Source: Stenotrophomonas maltophilia
Lineage (GTDB): Bacteria; Pseudomonadota; Gammaproteobacteria; Xanthomonadales; Xanthomonadaceae
Reading direction: 5' to 3'
Length of the DNA: 50,391 nt
NCBI GenBank assembly: GCA_002435595.1
Contig: DJBL01000144.1
Span: 1 to 50,391 of the forward strand
Below are positions 1-8,964 of the stretch, piece after piece; within the stretch, counting starts at the first letter, position 1, and every line of letters starts with the position of its first letter. The translations under genes and the position numbers were made by a program. The notes beneath the pieces are model-generated. The model saw nothing but the letters and a program-made list of their open reading frames with translations, was not told where the DNA came from and made no database searches.

Positions 1-20
1 TTGTGGCGCTATCGGCGGTT

Positions 21-40
21 GGTGGGGACCCACCCCCACC
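21..40. repeat. GC-rich hairpin downstream of the DUF3025 gene
   Basis: A 7-bp perfect inverted repeat (GGTGGGG / CCCCACC, 6-nt loop) lies 10 bp past the stop of the minus-strand DUF3025 gene. There is no T-run, so it is either a weak terminator or a REP-like hairpin. The first 49 bases of the window contain no recognisable gene. Confidence 0.4.
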
Positions 41-49
41 GGGCGCACC

Positions 50-898
50 TCACCGGTGTTGCGGGTCGTACGCTGCCTGCGGCGCGGGATAGCACCTGCC
101 CGCGCGCAGCGGCCGGAAGTAGTCGGCCTGCCGGTAGAACGCCGCCTCCTGATGCGGATGCCAGCCGGGAATGCCCGCCAATGGCAACGGCCGCAGTTCC
201 AGTGGGTCGCCGAGGACCCGACCGCTCTGGATCATCTGCGCGACCTGCGCCACCGCGCGCGCGTCCTCGTCGGCGCACACCACCACGCACTTGCCCACCA
301 GCAGACGCCCCGGCAGCAACGCCTGCTCCATCAAGGCGTGGCCGATCACCGCCGCCACGGTCACGTCGCCGCTGCGCCACCGTCCGGCCCCGTCCACGAA
401 CATGGCCGCCCAGTCATGCCGATCCCAGGCCTGCACCAGCGCCGGATCGCGCACCCGCACGATCACCCCGGTTTCATCGAACTGGGTCAGCGCTGCCTGC
501 GCACGGTTGCGCTGCTGCGGACCGTGGCAGCCGATATGCAGGCATTGGCGCGCATTGAGCGCACTCTTGATCGCCCGATGGCGCGCCCACACCAGCGCGT
601 TGAACAGGTCGTGCCAGTTCTCCGCGCGGGTGGCAATGCGCCCCTGGGCAATGCGCTGTTCGTAATGCAGGCCGTCGGCCAGCAGCGCCGGGTCCTGCTC
701 GACCAGGCGCCGGCCCGGCACTGCCAGGCGCGCATCCAGCGCCGCGACGGTCGGCCAGTCGGCCGCCGTCAGCAGATCGGCGTAGCGCGAAAATCCGGCA
801 AACAGCGGCTGGGCGAAGACGTCCGCGGCCACACCGCTGCGCGGCGGTGCGATGAAACGGCGGCGCGTGCCACCGGCATCGACCGCCACCGCAGTCAC
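50..898 (-). CDS. DUF3025 domain protein, GTG start coupled to rimO
   Basis: This encodes a 282-residue protein of unknown function resembling the DUF3025 family, through its mid-region NWHDLFNALVW and KSALNARQ blocks. No signal peptide or membrane segment is visible, so it is probably cytoplasmic. The frame stays open far upstream into rimO, but that part reads as a rimO shadow. The likely start is the GTG at 898-896, whose GTGA overlaps the rimO stop by 4 bp, which suggests translational coupling. A link to ribosome or thiolation biology is only an inference from that coupling. Confident for the gene, moderate for the exact start. Confidence 0.78.
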   Translation of the reverse strand: MTAVAVDAGGTRRRFIAPPRSGVAADVFAQPLFAGFSRYADLLTAADWPTVAALDARLAVPGRRLVEQDPALLADGLHYEQRIAQGRIATRAENWHDLFNALVWARHRAIKSALNARQCLHIGCHGPQQRNRAQAALTQFDETGVIVRVRDPALVQAWDRHDWAAMFVDGAGRWRSGDVTVAAVIGHALMEQALLPGRLLVGKCVVVCADEDARAVAQVAQMIQSGRVLGDPLELRPLPLAGIPGWHPHQEAAFYRQADYFRPLRAGRCYPAPQAAYDPQHR

Positions 899-2259
899 AG
901 CACCTGCAGGTCGAACGGCTTGCGCGCCTCGGCGGCGATGATCGCATCCCCGAACAGATCGTGGTCGTCGCTCTCGGTGATCTCGACATCGACGAACTGG
1001 CCGACCCGCAGCCGGGCTTCCTCGGCGTTCTGGATATGCACCAGACCATCGATTTCCGGCGCATCGGCCTTGGAACGGGCCACCGCGATGCCGTCTTCGA
1101 TCGCATCGACCAGGCACTGTTGCACGCTGCCGACCTTGGCCTCCAGGCGCGCGGCGGAAATCTCGGCCTGGCGGGCCATGAAGCGCGCCAGGCGCTCCTG
1201 CTTCACTTCCTCGGGCACGGCACCGGGCAGGTCGTTGGCGGTGGCACCGGTCACCGGCGAGTAGGCGAATGCGCCCACGCGGTCCAGCTGCGCCTCGTCC
1301 AGGAAGCCGAGCAGTTCGTCGAACTCGGCGTCGGTCTCGCCGGGGAAGCCGACGATGAAGGTCGAACGCACGGTGATGTCCGGGCACAGCTGGCGCCAGC
1401 GCTGCACGCGCTCGAGGGTCTTGTCGACCGCGCCGGGGCGCTTCATCAGCTTGAGGATGCGCGGACTGGCGTGCTGGAAGGGGATGTCCAGGTACGGCAG
1501 GATGCGGTTCTCGGCCATCAGCGGCACGATCTCGTCCACGTGCGGGTACGGGTAGACGTAGTGCATGCGGGTCCAGGCATCGAGCTCGGACAGGCCTTCG
1601 CACAGCGCCTTGAGCCGGGTCTGGTAGGCCTTGTCGCGCCACATGCGCTCGGCGTACTTGACGTCCACGCCATAGGCCGAGGTGTCCTGGGACACCACCA
1701 GCAGCTCCTTCACCCCACCGCGGACCAGCCGCTCGGCTTCGCGCAGCACCTCATCGACCGGGCGCGAGACCAGCTTGCCGCGCATCGAGGGGATGATGCA
1801 GAAGCTGCACTTGTGGTTGCAGCCTTCGGAAATCTTCAGGTACGCGTAATGTCGCGGGGTCAGCTTGATGCCGTAATCGGGCACCAGGTCCACGAACGGA
1901 TCATGCTTGGGCGGCAGCGCGGCGTGCACGGCCTCCATCACGCTCATGTAGTCCTGCGGGCCGGACACCGCCAGCACGTTCGGATACGCCTCGCGGATCT
2001 GCTCCGGGCGCTTGCCCAGGCAGCCGGTGACGATCACCTTGCCGTTGGCGTTCATCGCCTCGCCGATCGCATCCAGCGACTCGGTCACCGCCGAATCGAT
2101 GAAGCCGCAGGTGTTGACCACCACCACGTCGGCGGCATCGTAGGAGGGAACGATGTCGTAGCCCTCCGAGCGCAGCTGGGTGAGGATCCGCTCGGAATCG
2201 ACGAGGGCCTTCGGGCAGCCAAGGCTGACGAAGCCGACTTTGGGGTTCAACTGGGACAT
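895..2259 (-). CDS. rimO: ribosomal protein S12 methylthiotransferase RimO
   Basis: RimO is a radical-SAM enzyme that adds a methylthio group to the conserved aspartate of ribosomal protein S12. The protein is 454 residues. It shows the N-terminal UPF0004 domain with cluster cysteines at about 15, 51 and 80 (SLGCPK, NTCGFID, VTGCLGK). The radical-SAM CxxxCxxC follows at 147/151/154 (EGCNHKCSFC), and a C-terminal TRAM-like domain ends the protein. The frame is open further upstream to 2448, but the family N-terminus (MSQLNPKVGFVSLG) fixes the start at 2259. It ends in a 4-bp overlap with the DUF3025 gene and is transcribed divergently from the dienelactone hydrolase gene. Confidence 0.95.
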   Translation of the reverse strand: MSQLNPKVGFVSLGCPKALVDSERILTQLRSEGYDIVPSYDAADVVVVNTCGFIDSAVTESLDAIGEAMNANGKVIVTGCLGKRPEQIREAYPNVLAVSGPQDYMSVMEAVHAALPPKHDPFVDLVPDYGIKLTPRHYAYLKISEGCNHKCSFCIIPSMRGKLVSRPVDEVLREAERLVRGGVKELLVVSQDTSAYGVDVKYAERMWRDKAYQTRLKALCEGLSELDAWTRMHYVYPYPHVDEIVPLMAENRILPYLDIPFQHASPRILKLMKRPGAVDKTLERVQRWRQLCPDITVRSTFIVGFPGETDAEFDELLGFLDEAQLDRVGAFAYSPVTGATANDLPGAVPEEVKQERLARFMARQAEISAARLEAKVGSVQQCLVDAIEDGIAVARSKADAPEIDGLVHIQNAEEARLRVGQFVDVEITESDDHDLFGDAIIAAEARKPFDLQVL

Positions 2260-2463
2260 GGAATCGCGGGACTCTGGGGGCCTGGGCCCATGCCGGAATG
2301 GCGTGGGGACCTGGGGCCGGAAACGGCGGCAAGTATACCGGCGTTGGCCCCCGGGCCCTGAATCGGATCGGGACGATGCCGCCCGATCCGGCATGGCCGC
2401 TGACACCCCGCTAACCGGTCCGGGCCGGATAATGAACGCCTGAACCAACAGGAGTCACGCATC

Positions 2464-3135
2464 ATGGGTGAGTGGGTCACGCTCGATACGCATCACGGCC
2501 CGGTCCGCGCCTGGCAGGCCGAGCCGGTGGGCAAGCCCCGCGGCGGGCTGGTGGTCATCCAGGAGATCTTCGGGGTCAACCCGCACATGCGCGAGGTCGC
2601 CGAGGGCTTTGCGGCGCAGGGGTATGCGGTGGTGGCGCCGGCCTTCTTCGACCTCATTGACGGGGTGGAGGCCGACCCGGACGCCCTGCCCTACGACCCG
2701 GACGGGGTGAAACAGGGCCTGGAGCGGGTGAACGCGCTGGGCGTGGAGAAGGCACTGGAAATCGTGCGCGCGGCGGCCTCGCGGCTGGCCCCGGCCGGCA
2801 AGGTGGGCACGGTGGGCTACTGCTGGGGCGGCAGCATCGCGCTGCTGGCGGCACTGCGGCTGGGGCTGCCGTCGGTGAGCTACTACGGCGCGCGCAACGT
2901 GCAGTTCCTGGACGAGCCGCCCAAGGCACCGGTGATGTTCCACTTCGGGGCACAGGACAAGAGCATCCCGCCCGAAGCGGTCGCCGCCCACCGCGAGAAG
3001 CTCCCGCAGATGGCCACCTTCGTGTATCCGGCCGACCACGGCTTCAACCGCAGTGTCGGACATGCGTATGATCCAGACAGCGCCGCCCTGGCGCTGGAAC
3101 GCACCCTGGACTTCTTTGCGGAGCATCTTGGATGA
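2464..3135 (+). CDS. dienelactone hydrolase family protein
   Basis: This is a 223-residue alpha/beta hydrolase of the dienelactone hydrolase (carboxymethylenebutenolidase) family. The triad is readable as Cys120 in GYCWGGS, Asp165 in GAQDKSIP and His192 in DHGFNR. Glu34 in the QEIFG block matches the conserved nucleophile-tuning glutamate. There is no signal peptide. An AGGAG ribosome site at 2449-2453 supports the ATG. It overlaps the next gene by ATGA, so the two are almost certainly co-transcribed. The in vivo substrate cannot be deduced because no aromatic catabolic genes are nearby. A general esterase/lactonase role is as likely as dienelactone cleavage. Confidence 0.92.
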   Translation: MGEWVTLDTHHGPVRAWQAEPVGKPRGGLVVIQEIFGVNPHMREVAEGFAAQGYAVVAPAFFDLIDGVEADPDALPYDPDGVKQGLERVNALGVEKALEIVRAAASRLAPAGKVGTVGYCWGGSIALLAALRLGLPSVSYYGARNVQFLDEPPKAPVMFHFGAQDKSIPPEAVAAHREKLPQMATFVYPADHGFNRSVGHAYDPDSAALALERTLDFFAEHLG

Positions 3136-3554
3136 GCGAGTTCGAACTGGATTCACGCCTGGCCACCGACAGCGTACTGGTCGCGGAAGGGCCGTTGTCG
3201 CAAGTGCGACTGATGAACGACGAGCGTTACCCCTGGTTGATCCTGGTGCCGCGGCTGGCCGGCATCACCGAGTGGATCGACCTGGACGGGGAGCAGCAGG
3301 ACAAGCTGCGGACCGAGTTGAACCGGGCCTGCAAGGCGCTCAAGGGCACCGATGGGGTGGAGAAGATCAACATCGGGTCGCTGGGCAACATCGTGCGCCA
3401 GCTGCACTTCCACGTGATTGGCCGCCATGTCGGCGATCCGGCCTGGCCGGGACCGGTCTGGGGCCAGGGCCAGGCGCACCGTTACGCGCCGGACGTGCTG
3501 GCGCAACGTGTCGCGCTGTGGAAGGAACGGCTAGGATATTCGCCCCAGCCCTAG
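3132..3554 (+). CDS. HIT-family protein with variant histidine triad
   Basis: A 140-residue histidine-triad (HIT) superfamily protein, probably a nucleotide hydrolase or transferase. The signature block is QLHFHVIGRH followed by PAWPGPVWG. His92 and His94 occupy the first two triad positions. The third position is Ile96, with Arg98 and His99 just beyond, so it departs from the canonical HxHxH. The DPAWPGPVWG tail is typical of a proteobacterial HIT-like subgroup. Its ATG overlaps the dienelactone hydrolase stop by 4 bp, indicating an operon. Activity on real substrates is uncertain given the triad change. Confidence 0.9.
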   Translation: MSEFELDSRLATDSVLVAEGPLSQVRLMNDERYPWLILVPRLAGITEWIDLDGEQQDKLRTELNRACKALKGTDGVEKINIGSLGNIVRQLHFHVIGRHVGDPAWPGPVWGQGQAHRYAPDVLAQRVALWKERLGYSPQP

Positions 3555-3569
3555 CGGACCCTGCCCCTG

Positions 3570-3737
3570 ATGCGTTCCAACCTTGTCGCTGCCATCGTCC
3601 TGATCCTCGTCGGCCTGTTCCTGCTGGCCAGCAACCTGGGCTGGACCAACATGAACCTGGGTCGCCTGATCCTCACCTGGTGGCCGGTGATCCTGGTGGC
3701 GGTGGGCATCGGATTGCTGTTCGGTCGCGGAAAGTAG
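3570..3737 (+). CDS. small two-helix membrane protein (LiaI/LiaF-like, DUF5668-type)
   Basis: This short 55-residue gene starts at ATG 3570, 15 bp after the HIT gene stop. The protein has two predicted membrane helices (about residues 5-22 and 32-51) separated by SNLGWTNMNLGR, and it ends in a basic GRGK tail. The pattern (short helix, GW turn, WWPVILVAVG) matches the LiaI/LiaF-type transmembrane family found in small bacterial membrane proteins. It is probably the last gene of the hydrolase/HIT operon, since a strong terminator follows at 3789. Function unknown. Confidence 0.75.
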   Translation: MRSNLVAAIVLILVGLFLLASNLGWTNMNLGRLILTWWPVILVAVGIGLLFGRGK

Positions 3738-3788
3738 TACCGGCCGCTGGCGGCAGCGTTGAGATGCTGGCCGGCAACCGCTGAAACG

Positions 3789-3818
3789 AAAAAAGCGCGG
3801 AGTGATCCGCGCTTTTTT
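3789..3818. terminator. bidirectional intrinsic terminator
   Basis: A 13-bp stem (AAAAAAGCGCGGA / TCCGCGCTTTTTT) with a GTGA loop has A and T runs on both sides. It can end the plus-strand hydrolase operon and also the minus-strand dcd transcript. Confidence 0.9.
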
Positions 3819-3854
3819 TGTGGTGACGGTCCTCGTTACGGATCCTGCAACCGC

Positions 3855-3877
3855 AGCCGACCAACGGTCGGCTCTAC
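3855..3877 (-). repeat. SMAG-type GTAG-REP element
   Basis: On the minus strand GTAG is followed by an 8-bp stem (AGCCGACC / GGTCGGCT) with a GTT loop. This is the layout described for SMAG (GTAG-headed REP) elements of Stenotrophomonas. It sits between a terminator and the 3' end of dcd. A second element of the same design is at 28304-28326. Confidence 0.75.
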
Positions 3878-3951
3878 CCGGTGGGGGAGCAGGCGCGCAG
3901 CAGCACGCGCGTTCGGCAACCGGGCGCGCGCTAGTGCACGTGCGGGGCGGG

Positions 3952-4524
<573 letters not shown>

Positions 4525-4640
4525 GGGGGGGGTCCTGGGTGCGAAAGGAACAACGGCACCGCCAACGGGCGCCCGGGCCACGATTCTAAACAGCCGCCCC
4601 CGCCGCGACCAGCCGCCCGCTCCCGGCGGCGGATACGGCA

Positions 4641-4661
4641 GGGCCCGGCAGTGCCGGGCCC
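4641..4661. repeat. 10-bp GC hairpin between mrp and dcd
   Basis: GGGCCCGGCA and TGCCGGGCCC form a perfect 10-bp inverted repeat around one base. No T-run follows on the minus strand. It could be a weak terminator for mrp or an RNA-stability hairpin. Confidence 0.5.
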
Positions 4662-4693
4662 GGTATATGGCCGCCGCAGCCCGGGTGGGCCGC

Positions 4694-5551
4694 TCAGATC
4701 AGCGAGGACAGGATCGGGATGCTGGCGCGCGGGCGCTTGGCCATTTCCTCCACCAGCCGCTCGGCGGCCCGCAGGTAGGCCTGCCCGGCCAGCGAGTCCG
4801 GCGCCGCAGCGGTGATCGGCGTGCCTGCATCGCCCTGTTCGCGGATGCCGATCTCCAGCGGCAACGACCCCAGCAGTGGCACCCCGTACTGGGCCGCCAT
4901 GCGCTCGCCACCGCCCTGCCCGAACAGGTGCTCGACCTGGCCGCAGTTGCTGCAGGTATGCACGGCCATGTTCTCGATGATGCCCAGCACCGGCACTTCC
5001 ACCTTCTCGAACATCTTCAGCGCCTTCTTCGCATCCAGCGTGGCGATGTCCTGCGGCGTGGTCACGATCACCGCACCGGCCAGCGGAATCTTCTGGGTGA
5101 GGGTGAGCTGGATGTCACCGGTGCCCGGAGGCAGGTCGATCAACAGGTAATCCAGGTCGTCCCACAAGGTGTCATTGAAGAACTGGGTCATCGCCGAGGT
5201 CGCCATCGGACCGCGCCAGATCATCGGCGTCTCGTCCTCGATCAGGTAGCCGATCGACATCGTCTCCACGCCGAAGGCGCGCATCGGTTCGATCGACTTG
5301 TTGTCCGGGCTCTCCGGGCGCCCGCTCAGGCCGAGCATCGCCGGCACGCTGGGGCCGTAGATGTCCGCATCGAGCAGGCCCACGCGCGCGCCAAGCTTGG
5401 CCAGCGCCACGGCCAGGTTCACCGCCGTGGTCGACTTGCCCACGCCTCCCTTGCCCGACCCCACCGCGATCACGTTGCGGATGCGCGGGTGCGGACTCAG
5501 GCCTTTCTGCACCTGGCTGGCGTGGGGACGACGCGACTGGCTGCTGCTCAC
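4694..5551 (-). CDS. mrp: Mrp/ApbC-type iron-sulfur cluster carrier ATPase
   Basis: This is a cytoplasmic P-loop ATPase of the Mrp/NBP35 (ApbC) family that carries and delivers Fe-S clusters. It has the deviant Walker A GSGKGGVGKST (about residues 31-41), DADIYGPSVP, LIDLPPGTGD, and the CxxC cluster-binding pair Cys200/Cys203 (HTCSNC). The short form lacks an N-terminal MIP18/DUF59 domain. The frame is open to 5644, but I prefer the GTG at 5551, preceded by CGGAG at 7-nt spacing, giving 285 residues that start VSSSQSRRPH. ATG 5575 is an alternative. It is divergent from the first TonB-dependent receptor. Confidence 0.93.
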   Translation of the reverse strand: MSSSQSRRPHASQVQKGLSPHPRIRNVIAVGSGKGGVGKSTTAVNLAVALAKLGARVGLLDADIYGPSVPAMLGLSGRPESPDNKSIEPMRAFGVETMSIGYLIEDETPMIWRGPMATSAMTQFFNDTLWDDLDYLLIDLPPGTGDIQLTLTQKIPLAGAVIVTTPQDIATLDAKKALKMFEKVEVPVLGIIENMAVHTCSNCGQVEHLFGQGGGERMAAQYGVPLLGSLPLEIGIREQGDAGTPITAAAPDSLAGQAYLRAAERLVEEMAKRPRASIPILSSLI

Positions 5552-5635
5552 TGCATGACTCCGGAAAAACCGCATGGGGAACCAAACACTATACAACCTT
5601 GACCAATGCTGACTGGAATTCACGATTGCTATTAA

Positions 5636-5672
5636 ATCATGCAATTTTCGTTAAGTTCATGTTAGGTTCGAG
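5636..5672 (+). promoter_or_regulatory. conserved upstream element of receptor 1
   Basis: The core GTTAAG-N4-TGTTA-N2-TTC starts at 5650, 105 bp before the ATG of the first receptor. An ATCATG lies 8 bp further upstream. The same core, without gaps, occurs upstream of the second and third receptors; the ATCATG is shared with the second only. Conservation in a non-paralogous receptor argues for a promoter or operator. Which protein reads it is unknown. Confidence 0.6.
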
Positions 5673-5754
5673 TTGCACTACGTTCAGCGTTTCCGCGCAA
5701 TGCGGGAGGGAATATTGGCGTCGGTGCGTTTCGTTTCTGCACTTTGGACTATTG

Positions 5755-8556
5755 ATGAACTACAGCTCTACCGCACGTCGCAACACGCTCGCCGCAGCAC
5801 TGTTCTCCGCCCTGATCGCCTCCGCAGCCGCTCCGGCCATGGCACAGGAAAAGGCCACGACGCTCGACAAGGTCACCGTCACCGGCTCGCTGATTCCGCA
5901 GACTGATCTCGAAACCCAGACCCCGGTGATGTCCATCACCGCCGAGGACATCCAGACCCGTGGCTTCACCAGCGTCGCCGAGGTGCTCCAGCAGTCCTCG
6001 CTGACCACCGGTGGCCTGCAGGGCGGCCAGACCTCCGCATCGTTCACCCAGGGCGCTGAAGCGGCCGGCATGTTCGGCCTGAATCCGGGGTACACCAAGT
6101 ACCTGATCAACGGTCGCCCGATGATGTCCTATCCGGCGCTGTACAACGGCGGCGATACGTTCAACAACATCAGCGGCATTCCGATCGACATCGTCGAGCG
6201 CATCGAAGTCCTGCCGGGCGGCCAGTCCTCCCTGTACGGTTCGGATGCGATCGCCGGCGTGGTCAACATCATCCTCAAGGAGCGCATGGACGGTGGCACC
6301 GTCACCGTGCGTGGCGGCAGCTACACCGAAGGCGGCGGCAACAGCGTGCGCCTGAGCGCGGCGCATGGCTTCAGCGCCTTCGACGACCGCTTCAATGCCC
6401 TGGTCAACGTGCAGATCGAGTCGAGCAACCCGATCTGGGGCTACCAGCGCGACATCACCCGCACCACCAATGCCAACGGCTACACCGCACAGGTGCCGGG
6501 CAATGACTTTGCCGTCATCGATGCCGAGACCAACCGCCTGTACATGATGGACCCGACCAACTGCGCCAGCGTGGCCGGCCAGTTCGGTGGCACCACCGTG
6601 ATGGGCACCCGCGCCTCGGGCCTGTCCTGCGGCTCGGTGTATGGCGCCGGCTACAAGACCGTCAAGAACGGCAAGGACAGCGGCCAGTTCTATTCGGCGC
6701 TGACCTTCGACGTCAACGACAACCTGCAGCTGTTCGCCGACCTGCTCTACAGCAAGGAAAAGACCGAGTACACCTCCGGCTCGAACTACCTGTGGTGGGG
6801 CACCAAGAGCACCATGGGCGGGTTCTACGACCAGTCCTCGGGCAAGGTGGTCAACCTGCAGCGCGCCTTCGCACCGGAAGACATCGGCGGGCTGGGCTAC
6901 AACGACGTGCTCAACAGCGATGAGAGCCGTTCCTACCAGGTGACCCTGGGCGCCAAGGGCGCCGCCGGCAACTGGGATTACAGCGCCAGCTTCACCCGCG
7001 GTGAGTACAAGCTCACCGAGAACAAGTTCATGCGCTGGAACGACCCGATCAACAACTACTTCGCCGAACACGTGTTGGGCGCCAGCCTGGGTACCACGGC
7101 CGACGGTTGGGACATCTACAACCCGAACTGGGGCGCGTTCTACTCGGCGATCCCGCCGGAAGATTTCGCCAGCTTCACCGGCTATGCGCACAACCGCAGC
7201 CGCACCTGGCAGAACCTGGCCCGCGCGCAGGTCACCAATGGCGCGCTGTTCTCCCTGCCCGGCGGTGACGCCGGTTTCGCAGTGGTCGTCGAAGGCGGCA
7301 GCGAAGGCTGGGACTACTCGCCCGACCAGCGCGTGCTGGATGGCCAGGCATGGGGTTCCTCGGCCGTGGCCGGCAATGGCCACCGCAGCAACTACGCGGT
7401 GACCTCCGAACTGCGCATGCCGCTGCTGGAGCAGCTGACGGTGACCGCTTCGGGTCGCTATGACGCCTTCAAGATCGCCGACAACACCGTGGACAAGGCG
7501 ACCTACAGCCTGGGCCTGGAATACCGTCCGCTGCAGAGCCTGCTGGTCCGCGGCAAGTACGGCACCGCCTTCCGTGCGCCGACCCTGTCCGACGCCTTCC
7601 AGGGCACCAGCGGCTACTACGCCAACAACTCGACCGACTACTACCGTTGCGGCCAGCTGGGCTATGCGCCGGGCAACACCGCCGACTGCCGTTACGACAA
7701 CAGCGTCTCGGTGTACTCCGAGCGTGCCGGCAACCCGGACCTGGAGCCGATCACCGCCGATGTGTGGAACGCCGGCCTGGTGTGGGCACCGATGGCCAAC
7801 CTGTCGATCTCGGCTGACTACTACAACTGGAAGATCGAGAACGAAGTCGATACGGCCAGCACCGACCAGCTGCTGCTGGCCGAGTACTACTGCCGCAACA
7901 GCCTGCCCAACGCCGCCTCGGCCACCTGCCAGAACGTGGCCGACTGGGTGGTGCGTGACGCGGCCGGCAACCTGAGCAGCCTGTACACCCCGAAGATGAA
8001 CGTGGCCCGCCAGAACCTGCAGGCCGTGACCGTCGGCTTCAAGTACCTGCAGGACATCGGCCGTTTCGGTGCGCTGCAGTTCTCGGGCAACTACACCAAC
8101 ATGCTCAAGCGTGAAGTGCAGTCCGAGCCGGGCGAAGACTTCCAGGACCTGCTGGGCAACCCGGTGGCGATGTGGAACTACGACAACTACGCCAAGGTGC
8201 GCAGCGATGCGGCCGTGGCCTGGTCGCTGGGCAGGTTCACCACCACCGCCTATGCCAACTACGTCGGCAAGACCCCGAACTACCTGGCCGGGCTGAACGG
8301 CTATGACTACGTGCACACCGCCTCGGGCAAGGCCGCCGGCAAGTGGGGCTCGTACACCACCTACAACCTGAGCGTGAACTACCGTGCACAGGACGACCTG
8401 ACCCTGTCGCTGATGGTCAACAACGTCTTCAACAAGATGCCCGAAGGCCAGGCATACAGCTACCCGGGCACCACCGGTACGCCGTACAACAGCGCCTTCT
8501 ACAGCATCTACGGTCGTGCGGTGTACGCGCAGATGAAGTACGACTTCGGCAAGTAA
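5755..8556 (+). CDS. TonB-dependent receptor 1 (tandem paralogue)
   Basis: An outer-membrane TonB-dependent transporter of 933 residues. It has a signal peptide ending near APAMAQ (about 31), a TonB-box-like DKVTVTG at 38-44, and a plug domain with ITAEDIQTRG, FGLNPGYTKYLINGRPM and GGQSSLYGSDAIAGVVNI. A large 22-strand-type barrel follows with the RGKYGTAFRAPTLSDAF block and a C-terminal strand ending YDFGK. Most residues match the next gene, so the two arose by duplication. The upstream open frame crosses the promoter element, which fixes the start at 5755 even though the ribosome site is weak. The substrate is unknown. The neighbouring secreted peptidases make peptides possible, but that is inference. 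Confidence 0.94.
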   Translation: MNYSSTARRNTLAAALFSALIASAAAPAMAQEKATTLDKVTVTGSLIPQTDLETQTPVMSITAEDIQTRGFTSVAEVLQQSSLTTGGLQGGQTSASFTQGAEAAGMFGLNPGYTKYLINGRPMMSYPALYNGGDTFNNISGIPIDIVERIEVLPGGQSSLYGSDAIAGVVNIILKERMDGGTVTVRGGSYTEGGGNSVRLSAAHGFSAFDDRFNALVNVQIESSNPIWGYQRDITRTTNANGYTAQVPGNDFAVIDAETNRLYMMDPTNCASVAGQFGGTTVMGTRASGLSCGSVYGAGYKTVKNGKDSGQFYSALTFDVNDNLQLFADLLYSKEKTEYTSGSNYLWWGTKSTMGGFYDQSSGKVVNLQRAFAPEDIGGLGYNDVLNSDESRSYQVTLGAKGAAGNWDYSASFTRGEYKLTENKFMRWNDPINNYFAEHVLGASLGTTADGWDIYNPNWGAFYSAIPPEDFASFTGYAHNRSRTWQNLARAQVTNGALFSLPGGDAGFAVVVEGGSEGWDYSPDQRVLDGQAWGSSAVAGNGHRSNYAVTSELRMPLLEQLTVTASGRYDAFKIADNTVDKATYSLGLEYRPLQSLLVRGKYGTAFRAPTLSDAFQGTSGYYANNSTDYYRCGQLGYAPGNTADCRYDNSVSVYSERAGNPDLEPITADVWNAGLVWAPMANLSISADYYNWKIENEVDTASTDQLLLAEYYCRNSLPNAASATCQNVADWVVRDAAGNLSSLYTPKMNVARQNLQAVTVGFKYLQDIGRFGALQFSGNYTNMLKREVQSEPGEDFQDLLGNPVAMWNYDNYAKVRSDAAVAWSLGRFTTTAYANYVGKTPNYLAGLNGYDYVHTASGKAAGKWGSYTTYNLSVNYRAQDDLTLSLMVNNVFNKMPEGQAYSYPGTTGTPYNSAFYSIYGRAVYAQMKYDFGK

Positions 8557-8577
8557 TCGCCACGGTCATGCAGCATG

Positions 8578-8609
8578 AAAAGGCCCCGCTTCGGCGGGGT
8601 CTTTTTTTT
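8578..8609 (+). terminator. intrinsic terminator of receptor 1
   Basis: The stem GGCCCCGC / GCGGGGTC with a TTCG tetraloop is followed by eight T residues, 22 bp after the receptor stop. It is nearly identical to the terminator of receptor 2. Confidence 0.93.
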
Positions 8610-8964
8610 GCGCCGCCGGCCGACGGCGCGACGCCTCACCGCGCAGCCCGCGCAGGCCCACATTCAACACCTGCAGCGGAGGCGAGGAGCTCGAACCGTC
8701 TCGCAGTATCTCGATTGTTAACTCGATTATTATTCATCGAATATTCATTGAATGTATCGAATGGACCGTATGCCCATTCACCAAGTCCTTGTTTTCATGG
8801 GTTTTCGAGAAACTCGATCCATCGAGACGAGTAAAACTGTGACTGCATCATGTTTTTTAAGTTAAGCGTGTGTTACGTTCAAAAAACCGCTGAAAAGCGG
8901 CTGAACAAACTATGAAAGTCCCAGGAAAGGGAAAGTGCTCCACCACCATCGAACGGAGATCCGC
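8610..8964. other. AT-richer intergenic region upstream of receptor 2
   Basis: This 355-bp stretch holds no plausible gene. Its middle (8700-8830) is AT-rich for this genome and carries several TCGA-centred heptamers: CTCGATT at 8710 and 8722, ATCGAAT at 8736 and 8756, and ATTGAAT at 8747, with more at 8812-8826. The conserved receptor element lies at 8847-8883, and a small CCGCT/AGCGG hairpin with GAAA loop follows at 8887-8900 in the leader. Transcription probably starts within the last 120 bp. Confidence 0.6.
8847..8883 (+). promoter_or_regulatory. conserved upstream element of receptor 2
   Basis: ATCATG-N8-GTTAAG-N4-TGTTA-N2-TTC aligns base for base with the element upstream of receptor 1. 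The GTTAAG starts at 8861, 104 bp before the ATG, against 105 bp for receptor 1. A leader hairpin (8887-8900) follows immediately. Confidence 0.6.

Noticed and set aside
2464..3737. Aromatic ring-cleavage operon based on the dienelactone hydrolase
   Set aside because: No dioxygenase, cycloisomerase or maleylacetate reductase gene is nearby. The partners are a HIT protein and a tiny membrane protein.
5599..5754. N-terminal extension of receptor 1
   Set aside because: The frame is open, but it would cover the conserved promoter element and precede a normal signal peptide that starts at 5755.
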